Source: Bin127 sp965203505
GTDB taxonomy: Bacteria > Chloroflexota > Dehalococcoidia > Lucifugimonadales > Lucifugimonadaceae
Length of the DNA stretch: 64,000 bases
Direction of reading: 5' to 3'
Assembly (NCBI GenBank): GCA_965203505.1
Contig: OZ241880.1
Location: forward strand, 992,001 to 1,056,000
The translations under genes were made by a program, and so were the position numbers. Below, piece by piece: positions 15,608-23,448 of this stretch. Every line of letters begins with the position of its first letter. Within the stretch, counting starts at the first letter, position 1. Below the pieces are notes generated by a model. The model had not been told where the DNA came from and made no database searches. It was given only the letters and a program-made list of their open reading frames with translations.

Positions 15608-16591
15608 TTAGCTGATGTTTATGTCGGTCATGAAGGCTTCGATGTTGATGTTTATGTGGTTGGTTGCTTGGTTGTAGGTGGTGGATTGGTAGCCGTTGGT
15701 GGTTTCGATGAAGCGGGTGGTGTCGATTTGGGTTGATTTGAGGGGTGCGTCGATTTTGATTCGGGCGTCGATTCTGGGCGGTACGACGAGGTCGATGTCG
15801 GCGGCTGCGGCGTTGATGTCGATGTGTGTTTCACGGGCGTTGGTTGGGAGTTGGATTCTGATGTCTGTGACGCCAGCTTGGATGGTGAGTTTGCGGACGT
15901 TGAGATTTCGGAGGTCTAGGTCTAGGTCGGCAACGCCTGATGAGATGTCGATCTCGATTTCGACGTCGGGAGGTACTGTGAGCCTCCAATCTGCGAGTCC
16001 GATTGGGACGTTCGTAGTGCTCGAAGTGCTGCTCGACGTAATGGTCTTGCCATCTTCCGTGGTGTGGGTGGTGTCGCTGGAGTATGTGAGGTATGGACCG
16101 GAAGACGCTAAGCGGATCCTTAGGTCGCCGTTTGATCGCTTGGTTGTGACGCGGGCGGGTTGGTTATTGAAGTCGACGGCCAATAGTCCGGTCCCTGGCT
16201 TGGCACCGGACGATTCTGCGGACAACTGGAAACCTCCGGCCATGAAATCGGCGTTGAGGTGGAGCGTTTCAGTATCCGAAAGCGGTTCGACATAAGCGGC
16301 GTGTAGGGGCTGCTTTGGGTCGTACTCGGGCACTGAGTAGTGTGCGGCAGCGATGACCGCTACGAGAGTCGCAGCGATTAACGCCGCGCGTAAGAGCGGG
16401 GTGCGCCTTGCGAAGATGATCTCGACGCCGATCAAAACTAGCAGCACTGGCCAGAACTTGGCAAGCTCGAACCATATGCCGAGTGAGACGACGTCAATCG
16501 TGGTTAGTAGCAGCAGGACGCCGAGCGTGACGAGTAGAAGCCCTAAAAGGACGCCGCCTCCGCGCTTGCCATCAGATGAGACTGAAGCCAT
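15608..16591 (-). CDS. LiaF-like membrane protein with toast-rack C-terminus
   Basis: 327 aa. Three or four hydrophobic segments occupy the first ~105 residues (GGVLLGLLLVTLGVLLLL, WPVLLVLIGVEIIF, AALIAATLVAVIAAA), matching LiaI/LiaF membrane domains. The remaining ~210 residues are beta-rich and Ile/Asp-patterned (VEIEIDISSGVADLDLDL, LTIQAGVTDIRIQLP), the toast-rack fold of LiaF C-terminal and DUF4097-type domains. Members act near cell-envelope stress systems. It is 6 bp downstream of the PspC gene, and a DesK/NarL-type two-component pair and an exporter lie just beyond. A role as sensor inhibitor is an inference from LiaFSR. Confidence 0.7.
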   Translation of the reverse strand: MASVSSDGKRGGGVLLGLLLVTLGVLLLLTTIDVVSLGIWFELAKFWPVLLVLIGVEIIFARRTPLLRAALIAATLVAVIAAAHYSVPEYDPKQPLHAAYVEPLSDTETLHLNADFMAGGFQLSAESSGAKPGTGLLAVDFNNQPARVTTKRSNGDLRIRLASSGPYLTYSSDTTHTTEDGKTITSSSTSSTTNVPIGLADWRLTVPPDVEIEIDISSGVADLDLDLRNLNVRKLTIQAGVTDIRIQLPTNARETHIDINAAAADIDLVVPPRIDARIKIDAPLKSTQIDTTRFIETTNGYQSTTYNQATNHININIEAFMTDINIS

Positions 16592-16597
16592 AGCGAG

Positions 16598-17299
16598 TTA
16601 GCGTCTCGACGCGATGATGGTGGGCAGGAGGACGAGGAGTCCGATGACGACGATTACAACCGGCCAGACGATGTCCCATCGTACCGAGCTGATGACGTTG
16701 AGTTCTCGCAAGAGCACGGTGGTTCCAACGGCTATCATGCCCACACCGAACGCGTTTCTGACGACGTGTCGTTTTGGTGGTTCCGGTTCTAGTTCGACCT
16801 CGACAGCGTCTTCAGAACTGCCATCTGAAGGGGCGTCGGTGGATGCGACCCTGCTCCTGCGATTGAAACTTATCAACGAGGGGAGCAGGATCGTTACGCC
16901 GACGAGAACGATGGTCGCGGGCCAGATGAGGTCCCATCGAATCGTGCCGATTGCATTGAGTTGGCTTAGGAGAGTGATCATTCCGATGACGATTAGGGAG
17001 ATGCCGAATACGGTCCTGATGGCGTTGAAACCGATCTTGATGGCGCTTTCGGATTTGGCGCTTGGTGCGTCGTCCATCGGGTTGACCTCCTCGCGCAACG
17101 GTTGTTGACTGTCGGGGATGATTGTTGCCAGAACGATGTATAGCAGGGCGGCGATCCCGACGGTGGCCATCGTGAGCAGTACCCATCCCGTGCGTACGAG
17201 GATGGGATCGACGTCGAAGAATTCGGCTAGTCCACCGGCGACTCCGAACAGGAATCGGTTTTCACGGCTGCGGCGTAGTTTCTGTGCTTGTTGAGCCAT
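16598..17299 (-). CDS. PspC-domain protein with LiaF-type membrane segments
   Basis: 233 aa. Residues ~8-65 are a PspC domain: LRRSRENRFLFGVAGGLAEFF with FDVDPILVRTGWVLL and a membrane helix ending ATIIPD. Two later repeats, IRWDLIWPATIVLVGVTILL and VRWDIVWPVVIVVIGLLVLL, each preceded by a hydrophobic helix, are LiaI/LiaF-like membrane units. Between them lies an acidic linker. PspC-type proteins sense or buffer membrane stress. It forms an operon with the LiaF-like gene and is divergent from the histidine kinase at 17652. Confidence 0.85.
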   Translation of the reverse strand: MAQQAQKLRRSRENRFLFGVAGGLAEFFDVDPILVRTGWVLLTMATVGIAALLYIVLATIIPDSQQPLREEVNPMDDAPSAKSESAIKIGFNAIRTVFGISLIVIGMITLLSQLNAIGTIRWDLIWPATIVLVGVTILLPSLISFNRRSRVASTDAPSDGSSEDAVEVELEPEPPKRHVVRNAFGVGMIAVGTTVLLRELNVISSVRWDIVWPVVIVVIGLLVLLPTIIASRR

Positions 17300-17382
17300 T
17301 GGACTTGTGAGTGGCGGGGTTGTGGTTGTTTGGGCGTTCTGGTCGGAGTGGGTGGGCGCGCAACCCCGGCGGCCCGTCTGGC

Positions 17383-17400
17383 TTCCGGCTTTCGCCGGAA
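17383..17400. repeat. REP palindrome, copy 2
   Basis: TTCCGGC-TTTC-GCCGGAA followed by TGACGTGGGTGA, the same flank as in copies at 27520 and 38736. About 30 bp later GGTTTTACAAGGGTCTCG resembles the right end of the MITE family, so this is probably a decayed MITE half. Confidence 0.8.
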
Positions 17401-17460
17401 TGACGTGGGTGACGCCGCAATGACATGGTTTTACAAGGGTCTCGCTTTCGCGGTAATCAC

Positions 17461-17508
17461 GCGCCCCCTTTGTCCTTCGGACATTTCCCCCGCGAGCGGG
17501 GGCAACCC
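17461..17508. repeat. 49-bp GC-rich repeat, copy 2
   Basis: GCGCCCCCTTTGTCC-TTCGGACA then CCCCCGCGAGCGGGGG; nearly identical to the copies at 45774 and 46374. Confidence 0.8.
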
Positions 17509-17651
17509 TAGGGTTGTGAAAGTCATGCTATTACTTCGTTTGTTGGTTGCCAATCGGGAGGATGGCTGGGTTTGGGTTGGCCGACTGGCTGGTTTGTTCT
17601 TCATACTTTTGGTTGGTGCGGTGACGGATATGTGTTTGATAATCTTCGGAC

Positions 17652-18791
17652 ATGTTTGCGGGTCCGTTGCAAAGGTTGAGGGAGTTGCCTTTGGCCTTCG
17701 ATCCACCGGAGCAATCTTGGCGGGACTGGCTTTTGATGCTCGCGTTAGCAACGGTTGGTCTGCTTGAGGGTTTATTGCGGTCGGATGTCGGGTGGCGACC
17801 GATTGTGGTCGGCGTCGCGGTGGTTGCTCCGGTGGTGGTGCCTTGGGCGCGTGCTCATCCGCTGGCGGCGGTCATCGTCGTTTTCGGTGGCTATGCGGTT
17901 TTGCACGTCGACATGTTGATTGCGGGTGTCGACCGTAGCCTCGTCAATCCGTTTACCTTGCTGGTTGTGACGCACGTTCTGGTGCGTTGGGCGCCTGGTC
18001 GACATATTGCGATCGGTCTTGGGATTGCGGCGGTGTGTTGGATGATCGCTTGGAGCATTCCGTCGGAGAATCTGACCGGGATGATACTCAAAGGCGTGGT
18101 TATCACGTTGCCGGTGTTGAGCGGTGCGGTTGCCCGGCACATCGCGGAGTTGCGTCATCGACGGGACTTGGAGTCGCGGTTCAAAGAGCGCCATCAGATC
18201 GCACGTGAGTTGCACGATACTTTAGCGCACAGAATGACCGCGATCGCCATCCAAGCCCAAGCTGGACGGGCGTTGGCGGAAACGAATCCGGAAGCGGTGC
18301 TGGAGGCTTTGGAAACGATCGAAGAGACGGCGTCGGGCAGTTTGCAGGACATGCGGCAGATCATCGGGGTTCTGCGTGACGGCGACGCGGAAATCGAGTC
18401 GTTGCATACGGTCGCGGATATCGAACGCGTTGCCAACGCGAACACTGGGGAGGCGCGGGTTAGCGTGGATCTGGTGGGAGACTTGGATGATCTCGCCGCA
18501 TCGGTAGAAGCTGGGTTGTTCAGGGTGGCGCAAGAATCGATCACGAATGCCCGTCGCTACGCACGTCATGCTAGCCGGATTTCGGTTCAGATCAACGGGT
18601 CTGATGATGCTGTTCATTTGACTGTGACAGACGATGGCGAGCCCGTCGGGGGCAGGGCGCATGTGGGCTCGGGCTATGGAATTATCGGCATGACTGAACG
18701 GGTGGCGGCGCTGGGTGGCGAGCTCAACGCGGGTCGTGGGCCTGACGGTCGTTGGGTTGTTGATGCGCTGATTCCGAAGGCTAGAGGCTGA
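17652..18791 (+). CDS. Sensor histidine kinase (HisKA_3, LiaS/DesK-like)
   Basis: 379 aa. About four to six membrane helices occupy residues ~25-165 with almost no extracellular domain. The HisKA_3 dimerisation helix reads RHQIARELHDTLAHRMTAIA, with the phospho-accepting His in ELHDTLAH. The HATPase has QESITNARRYA (N box), VTDDGEP and GSGYGIIGMTERVAALGG (G box). Such intramembrane-sensing kinases detect envelope perturbation. The partner regulator starts 3 bp downstream, and the PspC/LiaF-like operon is divergent, resembling LiaFSR. The signal sensed is not readable. Confidence 0.9.
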   Translation: MFAGPLQRLRELPLAFDPPEQSWRDWLLMLALATVGLLEGLLRSDVGWRPIVVGVAVVAPVVVPWARAHPLAAVIVVFGGYAVLHVDMLIAGVDRSLVNPFTLLVVTHVLVRWAPGRHIAIGLGIAAVCWMIAWSIPSENLTGMILKGVVITLPVLSGAVARHIAELRHRRDLESRFKERHQIARELHDTLAHRMTAIAIQAQAGRALAETNPEAVLEALETIEETASGSLQDMRQIIGVLRDGDAEIESLHTVADIERVANANTGEARVSVDLVGDLDDLAASVEAGLFRVAQESITNARRYARHASRISVQINGSDDAVHLTVTDDGEPVGGRAHVGSGYGIIGMTERVAALGGELNAGRGPDGRWVVDALIPKARG

Positions 18792-18794
18792 GTC

Positions 18795-19445
18795 GTGACC
18801 GTCCGGGTGCTAATCGCTGATGACCAACCGCTAATCCGCGCTGGGTTACGGGTGATCCTTGACCACCAGCCTGACATCGAGGTGATAGGCGAAGTTGCTG
18901 ACGGTCGGCAGGCGGTGGCGGTGGCGCGTCAGTTGCAGCCGGATGTTTGCCTGTTTGATATCCGGATGCCGGAGATGGATGGGATCGAGGCTACCCGTAT
19001 ATTGGCTGGTCCACAAGCCGAAGCGCCTTTCGCCATCGTCATGATCACTACGTACGATTTAGACGAGTATGTGTACAACGCCTTGAGGGCCGGAGCGCGT
19101 GGTTTTGTGCTGAAAGACGCTGGGCCGGAACTGTTGGGCCAAGCGATTCACGCCGCAGCAAATGGAGATGCCTTGATCAGTCCGAGCGTGACGGCGCGGT
19201 TGCTCTCGACTTTTGCGCGGGGTCGATCGGCAACTAGGGATGTACAGTCGTCGGATCTTCTCACCGATCGAGAGGAGGAGGTTTTGACGCATGTTGCCAA
19301 GGGCTTGACCAACGCGGAGATCGGGGATGAGTTGCATGTCAGTTTGAGCACGGTGAAGACACACATTGCGAGTTTGATGACCAAATTGGATGTGCGGAAT
19401 CGGGTGGAATTGGCGATTTGGGCGCATGAAACGGGACGGGTTTGA
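18795..19445 (+). CDS. NarL/LuxR-family response regulator
   Basis: 216 aa, GTG start. The receiver has VLIADDQPLIRAG (acidic pocket), the phospho-acceptor Asp in LFDIRMPEMDG, and the conserved Lys in FVLKDAG. The C-terminal LuxR HTH reads LTDREEEVLTHVAKGLTNAEIGDEL...STVKTHIASLMTKL. It is the cognate partner of the kinase 3 bp upstream. Likely targets are the adjacent exporter or the divergent PspC/LiaF operon, an inference from position. Confidence 0.95.
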   Translation: MTVRVLIADDQPLIRAGLRVILDHQPDIEVIGEVADGRQAVAVARQLQPDVCLFDIRMPEMDGIEATRILAGPQAEAPFAIVMITTYDLDEYVYNALRAGARGFVLKDAGPELLGQAIHAAANGDALISPSVTARLLSTFARGRSATRDVQSSDLLTDREEEVLTHVAKGLTNAEIGDELHVSLSTVKTHIASLMTKLDVRNRVELAIWAHETGRV

Positions 19446-19702
19446 GGGTTGGCCCCCTCGCCCCTCCCCGGGCACCCCCTGCGTTCTCGCTTCGCTCGTC
19501 CGCGTCCCCCTCGCTTCGCGAAAGGGACGGAGCGTTTGGCTACCGATCGCTTTGCGAAGGGGATGGTGGGTTATAGTTGAGTTAATGATCATTTGAGTGT
19601 TCATGGTTTGTAGCCGCGGCTTGTAGTTCGCCGCACGTCTCGCCATCCTGTCGTTGCTTCGGCTCGCTTACGCTTTTGTTAGGCGGTTCGAAGTTCCTCC
19701 TC

Positions 19703-20659
19703 ATGTCTCAGTCAACGATCCCGAACAACAGCCTTGTACATGTGTCGAATCTGGTGAAGGATTACGACGAGTTGCGCGCGGTCGATGGTATCGACTTCGA
19801 TGTGAAACGTGGCGAGACGTTTGGACTGTTGGGTCCCAACGGCGCTGGCAAGACGACGACGATGCGGATGTTGTCGGGATTGTCACCAGCGACCGCGGGG
19901 TCGATATTCGTCGCCGGGTTGGATGTTGGGAAGTCAGGTCGGGATGTGCGGAATGTGATTGGCGTTGTGACGCAGCACGACGGACTGGATAACTCTTTGG
20001 TGGTGCGGAAGAATTTGGAGATGCACGGATACCTCGCGGGGCTGTCGTATCGTGATGCGATCAAGCGGACGAAAGAGGTACTGGGGTTTTTCAACTTGGA
20101 GGGCCGTGCATCGGCGAGCATTCACGCGTTGTCGGGAGGCATGAAGCGGCGTTTGGCGATAGCGCGTGCGATGATGGCGAGTCCGCGGTTGTTGGTGATG
20201 GATGAGCCGACGACGGGATTGGATCCTCAAAGCCGGAACCGGGTTTGGGAGCAGCTGGGCGCGCTGAAGGAGTCAGGCGTGACGATCATAATGTCGACGC
20301 ACTACATGATCGAGGCTGAGACGTTGTGTGATCGGCTGGCGATTATGGACCACGGCAATATTTTGGATATCGGAGAGCCTGACGAAGTAGTACAGCATCA
20401 TGTCGGGGCTGAAGTGGCGATGCTGCATGTTAGTGAGAAGGCGACGCGTGAGGAACGAGCCGCGCTGAGGGGCCAGCTTGAGGAGGAGAAGCGCGACTAC
20501 AGCGAGGTCGGTCCGAGAATCATGGTGACGGCACCACGGGGCACAAAGCCAGACGTTTCGACGCTGACGGACCTGGTGAAGATGCGCGTGACGTATCGCC
20601 CGGCGCACTTGGAGGATGTTTTCTTGGTGTTGACGGGCAGAGAGTTGAGGGACGAATGA
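19703..20659 (+). CDS. ABC-2 exporter ATP-binding protein (DrrA/NodI-like)
   Basis: 318 aa from ATG 19703 (TTG 19676 gives a poorer N-terminus). Walker A is GPNGAGKTTT, the Q loop GVVTQHDGLD, the signature LSGGMKRRLAIARAM, Walker B LLVMDEPTTGLDPQ and the switch His in MSTHYMIEAE. The C-terminal ~80 residues form the regulatory extension typical of DrrA/NodI exporters. The permease start overlaps its stop by 4 bp (ATGA). The substrate is unknown; lipids, polyketides or cell-wall-active drugs are usual. A 230-bp gap of repeats separates it from the response regulator. Confidence 0.93.
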   Translation: MSQSTIPNNSLVHVSNLVKDYDELRAVDGIDFDVKRGETFGLLGPNGAGKTTTMRMLSGLSPATAGSIFVAGLDVGKSGRDVRNVIGVVTQHDGLDNSLVVRKNLEMHGYLAGLSYRDAIKRTKEVLGFFNLEGRASASIHALSGGMKRRLAIARAMMASPRLLVMDEPTTGLDPQSRNRVWEQLGALKESGVTIIMSTHYMIEAETLCDRLAIMDHGNILDIGEPDEVVQHHVGAEVAMLHVSEKATREERAALRGQLEEEKRDYSEVGPRIMVTAPRGTKPDVSTLTDLVKMRVTYRPAHLEDVFLVLTGRELRDE

Positions 20660-21477
20660 GCACTGAAGCGGTATTCATCAACCAGACCGGAACGGAGTTG
20701 AAGACGATAGCAGGTGTCCGTTTCCGGAGCATCTCGGCGTTGTGGTTGCGGCATTGGTTCGCGTTTATTCGGTTTTGGAAGTACGCGGTGGCGTTCATGT
20801 TCGTCGAACCGGTGGTGATGATGATCGGCGTGGGCGTAGGTATCGGACGCTTGGTGCCGACGGTGCCGGGTACGGAGATACCGTATCCGGAGTTCGTGGC
20901 GCCGGGGATCATCGTGGGAAGTGCGATGTTCGTTCCGATGGTTGAGTGTTCGATGGGTGCGTACAACCGGATGGAGAACCAACTTTACGATACGCAGTTG
21001 ACCGCCCCGTTGTCGGTGTTGGAGGTTTTGATAGCGGACATTTCGTTCGGAGTGACTCGTGCGTTCATCAGCATGGTGTCGATAGCCGTGATTGCGGTGG
21101 CGTTTGGTTGGATCAACGAGTGGACGGTGGTGTTTGTGTTCATACCGGTGTTCTTGACGGCGGTGCTTTTTGCTGGAGTCGGATTCCTGTTCTCATCGAC
21201 GGCGCCGCACGTGAATTTTGTGACGTTGGTGTTTACGGTGGTGGGCACTCCGATGTTCATGTTCAGCGGGATCTTTTATCCGTTTGAGGTTTTGCCGTCG
21301 TGGGCGCAGACGATATCGAATTTCATTCCGTTGGCTCCGGCGGTGAATCTTAGCCGGGCGTTTTCGACGAACGCGATGGATGCGTCGTTGGTCTGGGACT
21401 TTCTGTTCTTGGTCGGGATGATCGCGGTGGTGATGCCGCTGGCGTACCTGCTGTTGCGTAGGAAGTTGATTTCGTGA
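20656..21477 (+). CDS. ABC-2 exporter permease (DrrB/NodJ-like)
   Basis: 273 aa with six hydrophobic segments, starting after WLRHWFAFIRFWKYAVAF. EPVVMMIGVGVGIG and YPEFVAPGIIVGSAMF are characteristic of NodJ/DrrB permeases, as is the FSGIFYPFEVLPSWAQ segment with its amphipathic turn before the last helices. It is translationally coupled to the ATPase gene. Together they form a half-size ABC exporter, presumably a homodimer in each subunit. Confidence 0.9.
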   Translation: MSTEAVFINQTGTELKTIAGVRFRSISALWLRHWFAFIRFWKYAVAFMFVEPVVMMIGVGVGIGRLVPTVPGTEIPYPEFVAPGIIVGSAMFVPMVECSMGAYNRMENQLYDTQLTAPLSVLEVLIADISFGVTRAFISMVSIAVIAVAFGWINEWTVVFVFIPVFLTAVLFAGVGFLFSSTAPHVNFVTLVFTVVGTPMFMFSGIFYPFEVLPSWAQTISNFIPLAPAVNLSRAFSTNAMDASLVWDFLFLVGMIAVVMPLAYLLLRRKLIS

Positions 21478-21537
21478 GATCAGTGGAGTCGGGAAGGGAA
21501 TCAAGTTAGGCGATTAGAATGGAGATCATCAGGCAGC

Positions 21538-21630
21538 GGAGGGTTCGCATAGAGGCCTAGTGCGCCCGCCTGCTAAGTGGGTTGGGGGTGTTGAGCCCCC
21601 TCGCGGGTTCGAATCCCGCACCCTCCGCCA
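21538..21630 (+). tRNA. tRNA-Ser (GCU)
   Basis: The acceptor GGAGGGT (21538-21544) pairs with ACCCTCC (21620-21626), followed by G and an encoded CCA (21628-21630). The anticodon loop CTGCTAA carries GCT; the T arm is GCGGGTTCGAATCCCGC. A long variable arm, GGGGG-TGTTGAG-CCCCC, confirms a class II serine tRNA, which reads AGC and AGU codons. Confidence 0.95.
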
Positions 21631-21649
21631 TTCGTTTGTTTCCGGAGAC

Positions 21650-21793
21650 CGTTGCTAAACCCTCCCCCTTGATGTCCAAGGGGGAATTGAAGGGGGTTTA
21701 GACGTCGTTCGGGCATCCCCTGCGAACTGCGCTGCGCTGGTTCGCGTCCCCTTACGCTTCGCGAAGGGGACGAATCGGCGGGTTTTGCAAACG
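21650..21793. mobile_element. MITE-like element, copy 1
   Basis: The left end CGTTGCTAAACCCTCCCCC and right end GGGTTTTGCAAACG are approximate inverted repeats. The interior has CCCCCTT...AAGGGGG, GAACTGCGCTGCGCT, and a palindrome GTCCCCTTACGC-TTCGCGAAGGGGAC in place of the ATTCCGGC palindrome of the other copies. It is directly after the tRNA-Ser gene. Non-autonomous; no ORF. Confidence 0.7.
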
Positions 21794-21820
21794 TCTCGGC
21801 TGTAGCGGCTGGGAATCGGG

Positions 21821-21843
21821 CTCGCCGAGTCAAACTCGGCGAG
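21821..21843. terminator. Strong hairpin between tRNA/MITE and the convergent gene
   Basis: CTCGCCGAGT and ACTCGGCGAG form a perfect 10-bp stem with a CAA loop. It lies between transcripts converging from both sides, but no U-run follows on either strand. Confidence 0.4.
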
Positions 21844-21930
21844 AGTGGCTTGCAACGTTTCGCAGTCTGGTGCCCGTTACGTGTCGCTTAAAACGCCCTG
21901 ATCCGAGCCGCCGTAAAATCCAGGCTCTGT

Positions 21931-22611
21931 CTATTGCCACAGATCGGGATCGGGTCGCTTCATCAGTCCTGAGCCTAGGTATCCGTACCAGATGACCAGT
22001 AGCACGTAGCAGCCGCGGGCTATGCTGATAAAGGTGTCGCGCCCGCCGTTGTCGAGTACTGCCAACACGAAGAAGACCATTACGGCCAGGCTCACTAGGG
22101 CAGCCAACAAGGAGATTGTGCGGTTGAAGTCGTCTCTGGTGGAGAGGCCTAAGGCGAAAATGAAGCCGCCAAACCCGAGCGTGATGCCACCGGCGTAGAA
22201 GAGAGCGGAGCCGGCGTAGTAGACGGGAACGCTTCCTGCGATCTGTTCGCTGGTCTCGGCATCGGCGAGAATGAAGTCCACACCGCCGGCAAAAATCCAA
22301 CCGGTCAGTCCGACGAAGATCATGAAGAAGCCCATCTGAACTAACGCTTTGCCGTTGCCCTCCAAGGTTACGTTCCGCATCAGCGCATAGAGGCCCGAGA
22401 GGATCAGTGCCAGACCGAGGATTATCGCGATGTTGGTGATGTTGGTCAGCGCGGCGTTGGAACTTTTGGACGTTATAGTGCCGACAGCGTCTGAGACTTC
22501 GGCTCGGTCAATCAGCAGTCCACCAGGCTCGATGAGAAAGAAGACGAAGGCGATGATCGGGCCGAATATGAGGGACAGCCCGGCAAGCCGGTTAACGGAT
22601 ATTGTGCCCAT
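21931..22611 (-). CDS. Multi-pass membrane protein (DUF4386-like)
   Basis: 226 aa, ATG with GGAGG seven bases upstream. Seven or so hydrophobic segments, for example LSLIFGPIIAFVFFLI, IAIILGLALILSGLYAL, MGFFMIFVGLTGWIF and LLAALVSLAVMVFFVLAV. The organisation recalls DUF4386-type membrane proteins, but I cannot assign a function. It stands alone, without co-directional neighbours within 450 bp, and no catalytic motif is visible. Confidence 0.65.
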   Translation of the reverse strand: MGTISVNRLAGLSLIFGPIIAFVFFLIEPGGLLIDRAEVSDAVGTITSKSSNAALTNITNIAIILGLALILSGLYALMRNVTLEGNGKALVQMGFFMIFVGLTGWIFAGGVDFILADAETSEQIAGSVPVYYAGSALFYAGGITLGFGGFIFALGLSTRDDFNRTISLLAALVSLAVMVFFVLAVLDNGGRDTFISIARGCYVLLVIWYGYLGSGLMKRPDPDLWQ

Positions 22612-23097
22612 GTTTGAACCTCCTTTTGTGTGGGTTCAACCCCCTCCCAGCATACATGTAGATGTCGAAGTTGTGGGGTTGGGTTGGGGAGGGGCCTTTC
22701 CCAGCAACGGGATTTAGAATCCGCTCAGCGCGGTCCTATCGCCCGAAACACCGTGCGCCACCGTTGGCGAGACCTTTGCAAAACCATCTACCTCGGTGAT
22801 CAAGAGGTAAATGAAGGGGGTAGACAACGATAGCGCATTCCGTACAAACTGCGCTGCGCTTCGCCCCTCTGGATTCCGGCTTTCGCCGGAATGACGCGGT
22901 AGCGGCCGATGATCCACTCGAAAGACTTGGGACGGCGAAGTGTAATCTATACGGTGAAGTTGTTACTGTGCGCGCAGACGACGGAACCGTTCTCGAAACA
23001 GCGCCTCAGCCATAACAGATAGATCATGTCGGCGCATTGAACACTTCGTGCGTCGTGTTCCCTAGAAGTGTTGCGTGAGCCTTGCCAAACTGGGAGT
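22612..23097. other. Intergenic region with partial MITE
   Basis: 486 bp with no credible gene. It contains the promoter side of the membrane-protein gene and a MITE half (22773-22895), and about 150 bp of featureless sequence before the nuclease gene stop at 23098. Confidence 0.5.
22773..22895. mobile_element. MITE-like element, copy 2 (right end missing)
   Basis: The left end CCTTTGCAAAACC matches the terminal repeat of the element at 38635. The interior has a diverged AAGAGGTAAATGAAGGGGGT, then ACTGCGCTGCGCT and a perfect ATTCCGGC-TTTC-GCCGGAAT palindrome (22873-22892). The right terminal repeat has been lost. Confidence 0.65.
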
Positions 23098-23448
23098 TCA
23101 ATAAATCGTGGCGATTTTGTATTGCATGCCACGAATTTTGCACCAGTGTTCGGCGGCGGCGCGTTTGCGTTGGACGGCGTCGGAGTCTACGAGTGCGGGA
23201 TTCTTGACTTCGATGATGGCTTTGGTGCCGTCGTTGTATTGGACTAGAAAGTCGGGTAGATAGCTACATTTGCGATGTTGCCTGTCGATCCATGGGATCG
23301 AGATGCCGTGTCGTTTCATCCAACGCTCGACGTCACCGTCTTTTTCGAGCCGCACCATCATCCGACGCTCTAGGTCGCTGTCGTACTTTTCGAAGTTGTA
23401 CGGACTTTTTTGGGGATTGTCGAAGGTGCCTCGTTTACTTATCGGCAT
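23098..23448 (-). CDS. Small PD-(D/E)XK endonuclease, detached nuclease subunit
   Basis: 116 aa. After FEKYDSDLERRMMVRLEKD comes the nuclease core CSYLPDFLVQYNDGTKAIIEVKN, with D in PDF and E-x-K in IEVKN: a PD-(D/E)XK active site like that at the C-terminus of type III Res subunits. Its start overlaps the 3' end of the helicase gene by 14 bp. The natural reading is that the cleavage domain of a type III-like enzyme is encoded as a separate polypeptide. All catalytic residues are present. Confidence 0.8.
   Translation of the reverse strand: MPISKRGTFDNPQKSPYNFEKYDSDLERRMMVRLEKDGDVERWMKRHGISIPWIDRQHRKCSYLPDFLVQYNDGTKAIIEVKNPALVDSDAVQRKRAAAEHWCKIRGMQYKIATIY

Larger units (their letters stand above)
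17300..17651. other. Divergent intergenic region with repeats
   Basis: 352 bp between the PspC gene and the kinase gene, with no convincing gene. It contains a REP palindrome (17383-17400) followed by a degenerate MITE right end (about 17430-17445), then a 49-bp repeat (17461-17508). ORFs on both strands here only read through these repeats. Confidence 0.6.

Noticed and set aside
15608..15834. CRISPR-like repetitive appearance of the LiaF-like gene 3' end
   Set aside because: It is coding sequence with repetitive Asp/Ile codons; no regular repeat-spacer structure.
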